From positions 1,798,001 to 1,862,000 of the forward strand of contig OY781921.1 in the NCBI GenBank assembly GCA_963677245.1: a DNA stretch of 64,000 bases. Reading direction: 5' to 3'. The notes beneath the pieces are model-generated. The model saw nothing but the letters and a program-made list of their open reading frames with translations. It ran no database searches and was not told the DNA's origin. The translations under genes were made by a program, and so were the position numbers. The stretch comes from Saccharicrinis sp963677245 (GTDB taxonomy: Bacteria; Bacteroidota; Bacteroidia; Bacteroidales; Marinilabiliaceae). Positions 37,850 through 45,903 of this stretch are shown here, piece by piece (within the stretch, counting starts at the first letter, position 1; every line of letters starts with the position of its first letter).

Positions 37850-39502
37850 TTATTGAATTTCTTTAATCAACTCGTCAATGGTTAACAATTTTTGTTCACC
37901 ATTTGCCATATTTTTTAGGGTAACTTTGCCTTGATTCATTTCATCTTCACCAGCCATAGCCACATAGGCAATTTCTTTTTTATTGGCATAGTTCATCTGC
38001 TTTTTCATTTTAGCAGCATCCGGATATAACTCAGCTTTTATACCAGCCTTTCTAATCGTTTGCAAAGCCTTCAATGAATATAAGGCCTCTTTTTCGCCAA
38101 AGTTGATAAAGAGTAATTCAGTTGATACGATAGATTCTTTAGGATATAAATCCAATTGATTCATCACATCGTAAATACGATCAGCTCCAAACGAAATTCC
38201 TACTCCCGAAACATCTTTTAGTCCAAATATACCGGTTAAATCGTCATATCTACCTCCTCCGGTAATACTTCCAATTTCTACATCCAAAGCCTTTACTTCA
38301 AAAATAGCACCTGTATAATAGTTTAATCCTCGAGCTAAAGTTAAATCCAACTCAACCTCAGTATTTATATCTAGCGTATTTAAATAATTCAAAACCGTTT
38401 GAATTTCCTCAACACCTTTTAATCCAGTCTCCGAAGTTGCCAGCACTTCTTTTAATGTTGCTATTTTTTCATCATTTGTTCCGGAAAGTTGAATAATAGG
38501 CTGCAATTTATCAACCGCTTCTTGTGGCAATCCTTTTTGCAGTAATTCTTCGTTTACTTTTTCTAAACCTATTTTATCCAGTTTATCAATTGCAACGGTT
38601 ATATCTACAATTTTATCAGCTTCTCCAATTATTTCAGCAATTCCTGTTAAAATCTTGCGATTATTCATTTTAACAAGAACATTAATTTTTAGTGCTTTAT
38701 AGACATCATCAACAATCTGAATCAATTCTACTTCATTCATTAATGAATCTGATCCAACAACATCTACATCACACTGATAAAACTCTCTGTATCTTCCTTT
38801 TTGAGGTCTATCTGCTCTCCAAACCGGTTGAATCTGATATCGCTTAAATGGGAATGAAATTTCATTCTGATGTTGTACTACAAATCTTGCAAAAGGTACG
38901 GTCAGGTCATATCTTAATCCTTTTTCTGAAATCACCCTTGCTTCTTTTATCTTCTTAATAGAACTGATATTGATAGACTTTAAAACATAACTTTTTAGCA
39001 TATTAACAGTCAAATTATCAATATAAGTCGCAAAATCATCAACCTTCTTATATTTTAAATTAGAATTATAGAAGAAAAACTTTCCGAAAGCAATAAATAT
39101 TGGATCGTTTTCATAATTCTTATTAAATTCGGTCTCTATATCTTTTACATCATAACCTTCCAGCCTATTGCGGATTTCCTTTATTTTAAAAATACAATTC
39201 TCAACAAGCTCTTTATCACAACTTAGCAACTTGTTTAATTGAGATCTATTCAACCCTCTTGATTTAGTCTCTATTTTATTTGTATAATCACCTGAATTCA
39301 ATATTTTAAAAAGTAATTTATCTCCTTCTTCTCCATACTTACCCATCAAAGTAGATAGGTTTTCCATTGCTGGAGTTTCAATAGGCTGGTAACCATATTT
39401 TAAGAATACAGACTTAATCGTATCGAAAATAAAATTTCTTTTTGCCATCTCAACCGGTGAAAAATCTCTTGTTCCTGCCGGAATACTTGGTTTTTGAGCC
39501 AT
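37850..39502 (-). CDS. hisS: Histidyl-tRNA synthetase with a long extra insertion
   Basis: 550 residues, about 95-100 longer than the roughly 450 usual in Bacteroidales. All class II motifs are present: GTRDFSPVEMAKRNFIF (start), motif 2 YQIQPVWRADRPQKGRYREFYQ, the histidine motifs LARGLNYYTGAIFE and ITGGGRYDDL, and motif 3 GVGISFGADR. The extra stretch lies at about residues 74-190, between KILNSGDY and EKGLRYDLTVPF, where relatives have about 20 residues. It is Lys/Asn/Ile-rich and helical (KIKEIRNRLEGYDVKDIETE). The frame is open throughout, and no intein splice motif is seen. The enzyme charges tRNA-His. The insertion may contact tRNA or a partner. Confidence 0.95.
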   Translation of the reverse strand: MAQKPSIPAGTRDFSPVEMAKRNFIFDTIKSVFLKYGYQPIETPAMENLSTLMGKYGEEGDKLLFKILNSGDYTNKIETKSRGLNRSQLNKLLSCDKELVENCIFKIKEIRNRLEGYDVKDIETEFNKNYENDPIFIAFGKFFFYNSNLKYKKVDDFATYIDNLTVNMLKSYVLKSINISSIKKIKEARVISEKGLRYDLTVPFARFVVQHQNEISFPFKRYQIQPVWRADRPQKGRYREFYQCDVDVVGSDSLMNEVELIQIVDDVYKALKINVLVKMNNRKILTGIAEIIGEADKIVDITVAIDKLDKIGLEKVNEELLQKGLPQEAVDKLQPIIQLSGTNDEKIATLKEVLATSETGLKGVEEIQTVLNYLNTLDINTEVELDLTLARGLNYYTGAIFEVKALDVEIGSITGGGRYDDLTGIFGLKDVSGVGISFGADRIYDVMNQLDLYPKESIVSTELLFINFGEKEALYSLKALQTIRKAGIKAELYPDAAKMKKQMNYANKKEIAYVAMAGEDEMNQGKVTLKNMANGEQKLLTIDELIKEIQ

Positions 39503-39574
39503 TCTTTCACTTTTTAATTTTATTGAGGCGCAAAGTTATTCAATTATTTCAAACTAGAAGAAAAACGACTTTGT

Positions 39575-40054
39575 TTATTCCGTTGAAAAACCGAGTTGAT
39601 CTAACCAGCTTTGCACCAAAGTTTCTGTTCCAACAGCTCCTTCTTCCGGAGCCCAGGATGCAAAGTTCTTATCTTCTGATTGGAAATACGGACCATCCTT
39701 AATTTCATACACTACTGTTCCTTTTTCCAAACCGGTAGCCGTATGCCACTCACCAGGAGCAATCTCTACCCCATAAGTTCCATTTTCGTTATCTAAAACA
39801 ACATGCTTAGTAATATTACCTTTCTCATTAAAAAAGATGACTAACAAGCGTCCCCTTAGAATAATAAAGACTTCTCTTTTATCAGGATTAACATGTGTAT
39901 GTGGTCGCACATAAGTTTTGGGTTCAAAAGCATTCAGCATACGTTGAACAGGATCTTGATCTCCAAAATGAAAATTGAAATTTTTCCTTTTTCGGGAATT
40001 TTGCTGGGCTTCTGATGTTAACTGATCTAGTTGATCACGCTCTATAAATTTCAT
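39575..40054 (-). CDS. WbuC-family cupin metalloprotein
   Basis: 159 residues with a cupin fold. VRPHTHVNPDKREVFIILRG gives the two His and Glu of cupin motif 1, and APGEWHTA gives the motif 2 His. RKRKNFNFH and QRMLNAFEP match WbuC proteins, which occur in O-antigen or sugar-metabolism contexts. No surface-polysaccharide genes are nearby, so the role here is unclear. It is transcribed alone. Confidence 0.85.
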   Translation of the reverse strand: MKFIERDQLDQLTSEAQQNSRKRKNFNFHFGDQDPVQRMLNAFEPKTYVRPHTHVNPDKREVFIILRGRLLVIFFNEKGNITKHVVLDNENGTYGVEIAPGEWHTATGLEKGTVVYEIKDGPYFQSEDKNFASWAPEEGAVGTETLVQSWLDQLGFSTE

Positions 40055-40417
40055 ATTAGTTTTTTATTGATTAAAAATGGCTATTTATTCAGCCAAAACT
40101 GATTAAAACCTACATTTTCAGCTCATAAGAACTTAACAATAAAAGGACATTTCAACTCCACGTTAAAATATAGCTTCTCCTACAATTACAAATCGAAATA
40201 AAGACGAATTTCTAAAATAAATTAGAGATATTCCTGCCTCTCCAACTATACTTTTTACTCGACTTGGAATATTTATCCCCAAAAAAATGTAGCCGGCAAT
40301 AAAATTCCAAGTATTCACCACTAAATAAAAACTGTTTTAACGTTTTTATGTAAAAATAGAAAAACGATTGTAACAATTGGATAAACATTTAAATGCTTAT
40401 TCACTAGACGGGAAGAA
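40055..40417. other. Intergenic region with a 9-base inverted repeat
   Basis: This 363-base gap between divergent genes holds no convincing frame. ACTTGGAAT at 40262-40270 is repeated inverted as ATTCCAAGT at 40304-40312, with 33 bases between the arms, about 106 bases before the cyclase ATG. It may be a regulatory site or a large-loop hairpin. Confidence 0.4.
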
Positions 40418-41551
40418 ATGAACACAGTTAAAATACTGCTAATAGGGAACGATACAATAAACTTACAGGTTGTAAGAAGAAGACTTTTGGAGTTTGATGA
40501 AGAGTGGTTGATTATTAATAAAACCTGTGAGGAGTCTTTTAGTGAGCTTAACAACACTAAATTTAGTGTAGTAATTATTGATTGTGAAAAAACAACCAGT
40601 GATATAATTACTAAAATAGTTGCTATTAAGGACACAAAGCAAAACTGGAACACCCCTGTTATCGTTTCTTTTCAGGAATCTTCCCCAGGTAAAATTAAAT
40701 CAACTTTAGAAGCAGGAGCCTTAGATTTTATTCAAAAACCATATAAAAACATAGAATTATTTGCCCGAGTTAGAACAGCTTTAACTGTTTCTAGTACGAT
40801 TGATAAATTAGATAAACAAACCAGAGTCATCAATGAGAATCAAAGTAAAATTCAGGATGTTTTATCTGGTTTAATACCCAAAGAAATAATTCATGAATTT
40901 ACTGAATCCGGTGAATCAAAACCAAAAAAATACAGAGAGGCTTCTGTATTATTTGTTGACTTGGTAGATTTTACAAAAAAAACAACTAAGCTTTCACCTA
41001 AAATAATCATCGAAGAATTGTCTGAAATTTTTTCAGCTTTCGATAACATTACCCAAAAACACGACTGCACCAGGATTAAAACTATGGGCGATGGGTATTT
41101 AGCAGTTTCTGGAATACCTAGCCCTAATAAAGATCATGCTGCCAACATTATTAATGCAGCTAATGAAATGAGAGATTATTTAATTCAGCGCAACCGCATT
41201 AAACCAGTGCAATGGGAAGCTAAAATTGGCATTAATTCAGGTGAGGTAATCGGCAGTGTATTAGGTTCAAATAACTTTTTATTTGATGTTTTTGGAGATA
41301 CGGTTAATGTAGCTTCTCGCATGGAGAAAAACTGTGAACCAAATCAAATAAACATCGCTCAAAACACCTATATGCTTACACGTCATAAATTCAGGTTTAT
41401 CGAACGCTTACCTAACGACGTTAAAGGACTTGGTGTTAAAAGAATGTATTATCTAAAATCAAGTATTAGTCAAACCGGAATCGATTCAAATCTTAACAAA
41501 CCAATCTCAAACAAATTGAAATTAGATTTTAAATCATGTATTAATACCTAA
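40418..41551 (+). CDS. Receiver-class III adenylate cyclase, first of a tandem pair (receiver partly degenerate)
   Basis: 377 residues. The N-terminal receiver (about 1-122) keeps Asp55 (VVIIDCEK) and Lys107 (IQKPYK). The usual acidic pair near residue 10 is replaced by Gly10-Asn11 (ILLIGNDT), so phosphorylation is doubtful. A short coiled coil (about 125-150) leads to a class III cyclase domain (about 172-350). Metal ligands are Asp181 and Asp225, adenine-selecting residues Lys221 and Asp290, and transition-state residues Asn297 and Arg301. All are intact, so ATP is the predicted substrate and cAMP the product. It is followed after nine bases by a near-twin, clearly a tandem duplication. Confidence 0.92.
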   Translation: MNTVKILLIGNDTINLQVVRRRLLEFDEEWLIINKTCEESFSELNNTKFSVVIIDCEKTTSDIITKIVAIKDTKQNWNTPVIVSFQESSPGKIKSTLEAGALDFIQKPYKNIELFARVRTALTVSSTIDKLDKQTRVINENQSKIQDVLSGLIPKEIIHEFTESGESKPKKYREASVLFVDLVDFTKKTTKLSPKIIIEELSEIFSAFDNITQKHDCTRIKTMGDGYLAVSGIPSPNKDHAANIINAANEMRDYLIQRNRIKPVQWEAKIGINSGEVIGSVLGSNNFLFDVFGDTVNVASRMEKNCEPNQINIAQNTYMLTRHKFRFIERLPNDVKGLGVKRMYYLKSSISQTGIDSNLNKPISNKLKLDFKSCINT

Positions 41552-41560
41552 TTTAAGAGA

Positions 41561-42670
41561 ATGCCTATGGTGTCTCCTATGAAAATACTACTTGTTGATG
41601 ATATGGATATCATCATGGATATCATTATTTCTCATTTAGAAATGATGGATGAGAATTTTTTGTATTTAAAAGCGCATAATGGTCGTGAAGCATGTAAAAT
41701 GGCCAGACAATCTCAGCCTAACTTAATAATTATGGACTGGGAAATGCCACAAATGAATGGTATTGAAGCTCTAACTTTACTAAAAAAGAATCAAAAAACT
41801 AAAGATATCCCGGTGATTATATCATCTGGTTTTTCAGATTCTGTAAATGTTCAGAAAGCACTAGAAGCCGGAGCTATTGATTATATAAGAAAACCAATTG
41901 ATTCTATTGAACTCGTTGCTCGTGTTCGTTCAGCATTAACCTTAACCAGTACTTTTGAAGCTCTAAAACAAAAACAAATCGAACTAGAGCAAGAACAACA
42001 AAAAGTAGAAAGAATTTTAAATGGCCTAATTCCTCCCAAAGTAGTTCAGGAGATCAAAGAAACAGGAACCTCAAAACCTAAACGATATAAAAATGCATCT
42101 GTAATGTTTACAGATTTGGTTGGCTTTACTAAAAAAACCACCACTATGTCTCCAAAGAGACTCATCAATGAATTAAACGATATTTTTTCTTCATTTGATA
42201 AGATTATTAAAAAATACAATTGCACTCGTATTAAAACCATTGGAGATGCCTACCTGGCTGTTTCCGGAGTACCTGAAGAAAATAAAAACCACGCTAAAAA
42301 TTTAATTCAGGCTGCTATTGATTTTCGACAATTTATTTTTGAGCGCAACACGGTTAATCCAATCAAATGGGAAATAACTATAGGTATTAATAGTGGAGAG
42401 GTAATTGGTAGTTTAATTGGATTGGAAAACTACTTATTTGATATTTTTGGCGAAAATGTCAATACAGCTTCTCGCATACAAGCATATTGCTCACCCATGA
42501 AGATTGCGGTTAGTAGTGAAACCTACAATCTAACTCAACACGACTTTATTTATGAAAAACATGGTTCTGTAAACTTAAAAGGAATGAAAGAGATAGATAT
42601 CTATCACATTATGGATGTATTTTCATCCGTCGAAATAAAAAACATCTATGAAAATTTTGAAGTCTATTAA
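41561..42670 (+). CDS. Receiver-class III adenylate cyclase, second of the tandem pair
   Basis: 369 residues if started at 41561. An in-frame ATG at 41579 (MKILLVDD) is equally good. The receiver (about 8-125) is canonical: Asp13/Asp14, phospho-acceptor Asp59 (LIIMDWEMP) and Lys111. A coiled-coil linker (about 130-152, KQKQIELEQEQQKVE) leads to the cyclase domain (about 178-350). Metal ligands Asp185 and Asp229, adenine-selecting Lys225 and Asp294, and Asn301 and Arg305 are all present. It should make cAMP in response to phosphorylation by an unknown kinase. It could dimerise with the first copy, since the linker and cyclase are alike. Confidence 0.93.
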   Translation: MPMVSPMKILLVDDMDIIMDIIISHLEMMDENFLYLKAHNGREACKMARQSQPNLIIMDWEMPQMNGIEALTLLKKNQKTKDIPVIISSGFSDSVNVQKALEAGAIDYIRKPIDSIELVARVRSALTLTSTFEALKQKQIELEQEQQKVERILNGLIPPKVVQEIKETGTSKPKRYKNASVMFTDLVGFTKKTTTMSPKRLINELNDIFSSFDKIIKKYNCTRIKTIGDAYLAVSGVPEENKNHAKNLIQAAIDFRQFIFERNTVNPIKWEITIGINSGEVIGSLIGLENYLFDIFGENVNTASRIQAYCSPMKIAVSSETYNLTQHDFIYEKHGSVNLKGMKEIDIYHIMDVFSSVEIKNIYENFEVY

Positions 42671-42761
42671 CTGAACAAAAGCTTTTATTCAATTATCTAC
42701 CTACTCTAAAAGTGATATTAAAGATGAATTACAAATGGATGTAACATATATACTGGAGAGC

Positions 42762-42793
42762 AAAAAGAGGGTATCGCTTGATACCCTCTTTTT
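42762..42793. terminator. Bidirectional terminator between the cyclases and ettA
   Basis: A perfect 14-base stem AAAAAGAGGGTATC / GATACCCTCTTTTT with a 4-base loop. T runs lie on both sides, serving the convergent cyclase and ettA transcripts. Confidence 0.9.
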
Positions 42794-42796
42794 CAT

Positions 42797-44482
42797 TTAT
42801 TTCATTAGTTTTTTGTATTTAATTCTCTTAGGTGTTACATCACCCAAACGTCTTTTCTTATTTTCTTCATATTCGCTGAAAGAACCTTCAAAATAATACA
42901 CTCCAGAGTCGCCTTCAAAAGCAAGAATATGAGTCGCAATTCGATCTAAGAACCATCTATCATGTGAGATAACAACAGCACAGCCTGCAAAATCATCCAA
43001 ACCTTCCTCTAATGCCCTTAAGGTATTCACATCAATATCATTGGTTGGCTCATCAAGCAACAAAACATTGGCTTCTTCTTTTAGAGTTAAGGCAAGATGT
43101 AACCTATTACGTTCTCCACCTGATAAAACGCCACACTTCTTCTCTTGATCACCACCTGTAAAATTAAACCTGGATAAATACGCCCTTGAGTTAATCTCTC
43201 TACCGCCAACTTTAATTGTTTCCTGTTCATCCGCAATCACTTGATATATTGATTTTTCAGGATCAATGGCTTCATGGGTTTGATCTACATAAGCAGTTTT
43301 TACCGTTTCTCCTACCTCAAATGTTCCCTTATCTACTTTTTCCATTCCCATAATCATACGGAATAAAGTAGTTTTACCTGCACCATTAGGGCCAATTACA
43401 CCAACAATACCATTCTTTGGCAACACAAACTCAAGGTTTTCAAATAAGAGTCTATCTTCAAAACCCTTAGCAACATCATGGGCTTCAATAACTTTTTCTC
43501 CAAGGCGTGGTCCATTAGGAATAAAAATTTCCAGCTTTTCTTCCTTCTGCTTTACATCTTCATCCATTAACTTATCGTAGGCAGAAAGTCTTGCTTTAGA
43601 TTTTGCATGACGGGCTTTGGGTGCCATTCTAACCCACTCCAACTCACGTTCCAATGTTTTGCGTCTTTTAGATACCGTTTTTTCTTCCTGCTCCATTCTT
43701 TTGGTTTTCTGCTCTAGCCATGAAGAATAATTTCCTTTCCATGGAATACCTTCGCCTCTATCTAATTCCAAAATCCAACCTGCAACATTATCCAAAAAGT
43801 ATCTATCATGAGTTATGGAGATAACCGTTCCTTTATATTGTTGCAAGTGCATTTCGAGCCATTGAACAGATTCAGCATCTAAATGGTTTGTTGGCTCATC
43901 CAACAGAAGTACATCCGGTTCTTTAAGCAACAATCGGCATAGAGCAACCCTTCTTCTTTCTCCTCCAGACAAAAACTTAACCTGTTTATCTTCCTCAGGA
44001 CACCTTAAAGCATCCATAGCTCTGTCTAGTTTTGAATCAAGGTTCCAGGCATCATATTGATCGATTTTTTCTTGCAAACGTGCTTGTTCATCCATTAATG
44101 CCTGCATTTTATCGGGATCTTCCAACACTTCAGGATCTGCAAATTTTTCGTTTACCTTATTGTAATCATTAAGTACATCTACAACTTCCTGAACACCTTC
44201 CTGTACAACTTCCTTCACCGTTTTCTCCTCGTCCAATACAGGTTCCTGTTCCAAGTAACCTACAGAATAATCCTGGGATGAAACAACTTCTCCCTGGTAA
44301 TCATTTTCTACTCCGGCAATAATTTTCATTAAAGTAGATTTACCGGAACCATTTAAACCTATAATCCCAATTTTAGCACCGTAAAAAAAGGATAAATAGA
44401 TATTATTTAAGATCTTTTTTTGAGGAGGAACAACTTTGCTCACCCCTACCATTGAGAATATAATCTTTTTATCGTCAGACAT
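42797..44482 (-). CDS. ettA: Energy-dependent translational throttle protein EttA (ABC-F ATPase)
   Basis: 561 residues, the usual length. There are two ABC domains: P loops GLNGSGKSTLMK (about 41-52) and GPNGAGKTTLFR (about 365-376), signatures LSGGERRRVALCR and LSGGERNRLHL, and Walker B LLLDEPTNHLD and LLLDEPTNDID. The linker carries the arm motif KRRKTLERELEWVRMAPKA. EttA binds the ribosomal E site and slows entry into elongation when ATP is low. It has no membrane segments. It is a stand-alone gene. Confidence 0.97.
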   Translation of the reverse strand: MSDDKKIIFSMVGVSKVVPPQKKILNNIYLSFFYGAKIGIIGLNGSGKSTLMKIIAGVENDYQGEVVSSQDYSVGYLEQEPVLDEEKTVKEVVQEGVQEVVDVLNDYNKVNEKFADPEVLEDPDKMQALMDEQARLQEKIDQYDAWNLDSKLDRAMDALRCPEEDKQVKFLSGGERRRVALCRLLLKEPDVLLLDEPTNHLDAESVQWLEMHLQQYKGTVISITHDRYFLDNVAGWILELDRGEGIPWKGNYSSWLEQKTKRMEQEEKTVSKRRKTLERELEWVRMAPKARHAKSKARLSAYDKLMDEDVKQKEEKLEIFIPNGPRLGEKVIEAHDVAKGFEDRLLFENLEFVLPKNGIVGVIGPNGAGKTTLFRMIMGMEKVDKGTFEVGETVKTAYVDQTHEAIDPEKSIYQVIADEQETIKVGGREINSRAYLSRFNFTGGDQEKKCGVLSGGERNRLHLALTLKEEANVLLLDEPTNDIDVNTLRALEEGLDDFAGCAVVISHDRWFLDRIATHILAFEGDSGVYYFEGSFSEYEENKKRRLGDVTPKRIKYKKLMK

Positions 44483-44540
44483 TTGAATTAAATTAATTAC
44501 GAATTTATTAGATCGGCAAATTTATTACAATAAATGGTCA

Positions 44541-44572
44541 AAAAAAACCCCGAAACACATTTGTCCGGGGTT
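44541..44572 (-). terminator. Rho-independent terminator before ettA
   Basis: On the minus strand AACCCCG and CGGGGTT pair around a 13-base loop, and a T run follows (seven A on the plus strand at 44541-44547). It ends the gene at 44597-45442. Confidence 0.85.
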
Positions 44573-44596
44573 CAATTTTAATGATACAATAAACAT

Positions 44597-45442
44597 TTAT
44601 TTTTTTGCCATGGCTTTAAAATCTTTCAATAATAAACCATCTCTTTTCTTTAGACTAATCATATGCCAATCAAAATAATAAAACTGGGAATCAGCAGCAC
44701 CAATTAATATCTTATAACACCTAGCTTTGTAGCGTGTTCCTTCAGGACCTACTTTGTGTAAAAATACCACATCCGGATCCTTTGATTCAATAGCTTTTGT
44801 AATTTCATCCTGCGTTACAATTTCTACTGTATAAGGATAAACTGAATGGATTTTAGCAATGGTATTTGCATCAGGTGCAAGGTCTTCTTTTACCACATAC
44901 AGCTTTTTATTGCTTAAAGTCTTTACGTTCTTATTATAATACGTAAACATATTAGCACCTATAATTTTAGGGTTTTTAATAACTAAATTTACATGATCCT
45001 GAATAAATCTGATAAATCCTTCCATCATATAGGCATAGCTATCATCTTCCACTCGCAAATAGGATAAAGGAATAGAACATAAATCAGGCATATCTGTAAT
45101 AGAATAAACATCTTTCCCTAAAAGCAAGCTTACAAATTTGTATCTGGCTTTTGTTTTGTCTTTATCAAAAGTAACTGTCGAAGTTACGATAAAAGAATAA
45201 GACGGATCTCTCCTCTTTTCTTCAAACTCCACCTGTGAAATGACTTCATATTCTGTAACATTCCAAATTCTTGGCATTACCTTTTTTATCATGAAATTAA
45301 AATCCGACATTGGATTTTCATCCATCACAACAAAAGTTTTTGTTTTTAAAAAGTCATTGTAATCCTGCTCTGTTGGCACATGATGTTGAGCCATAGCAGT
45401 TACTGTAAATAGTAAAAATAAGTTGAGAATAATTGTTTTCAT
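44597..45442 (-). CDS. Secreted Bacteroidota protein of unknown function
   Basis: 281 residues when started at ATG 45442, where a clean signal peptide begins (MKTIILNLFLLFTVTAMAQ). An upstream in-frame ATG at 45472 adds ten polar residues and is less likely. The mature part is mixed alpha/beta with PRIWNVTEYEVISQVEFEEKR, DMPDLCSIPLSYLRV and YKARCYKILIGAADSQFYYFDW. No enzyme motif is recognised. It probably resides in the periplasm. Confidence 0.7.
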   Translation of the reverse strand: MKTIILNLFLLFTVTAMAQHHVPTEQDYNDFLKTKTFVVMDENPMSDFNFMIKKVMPRIWNVTEYEVISQVEFEEKRRDPSYSFIVTSTVTFDKDKTKARYKFVSLLLGKDVYSITDMPDLCSIPLSYLRVEDDSYAYMMEGFIRFIQDHVNLVIKNPKIIGANMFTYYNKNVKTLSNKKLYVVKEDLAPDANTIAKIHSVYPYTVEIVTQDEITKAIESKDPDVVFLHKVGPEGTRYKARCYKILIGAADSQFYYFDWHMISLKKRDGLLLKDFKAMAKK

Positions 45443-45903
45443 TGCAAAGTTATTTTTGTTTGTGTTAATCATTATATATTAATATTTTAAAACTAATCTA
45501 TTACTTTTCAATCTGTAAACTTCTTTCTTTTCCTTATAAAAAATTGAATTAACTAGCTTAAAAAACCCTTTTAGACAATAAGATTTATTCAATAATAAAG
45601 ATAACAAATTACGTACATTTTTTGATTGGAATTAAAATTAGCAGGCAAGAAATTTAGAATTCAAAACAGTCTGAAAACTTTCTAATTCACTTAAATTAAT
45701 CGGTTTAAAGCTCAATAAAATTAGTAGATAAATCATTTTTATAATATCTTTAATAATTGTCTTTATAAATTCAATTAAATATCGCATATTCATGCCGTAA
45801 TTTAAGCGTTGTACGGGCATTTTAGCGAATTGTTATAACCAATAATATTAAAAAAAATCTTCAGTATTTTTACCTCACTGAAGGTTATAGAAAATAATAG
45901 AAC
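45443..45903. other. AT-rich intergenic region upstream of the degenerate hybrid kinase
   Basis: About 460 bases between divergent genes. A bulged inverted repeat ATGCCGTA (45792) / TACGGGCAT (45812) could form a stem. A 60-codon frame on the minus strand (45638-45820) has biased, AT-driven composition and is not called. A long leader or a small RNA is possible, but nothing is certain. Confidence 0.35.

Noticed and set aside
38930..39285. Intein or frameshift as the explanation for the long hisS
   Set aside because: No Cys/Ser N-terminal splice block or HN end motif, and the frame is open with coding-like composition throughout.
45638..45820. 60-codon frame on the minus strand in the gap before the hybrid kinase
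   Set aside because: Composition follows the AT-rich gap, no plausible domain, signal or membrane architecture beyond chance hydrophobicity, and no ribosome-binding site.
45792..45845. attC-like integron recombination site (GTTATAAC near an inverted repeat)
   Set aside because: The core sites do not match the GTTRRRY consensus and no integrase or cassette series is present.
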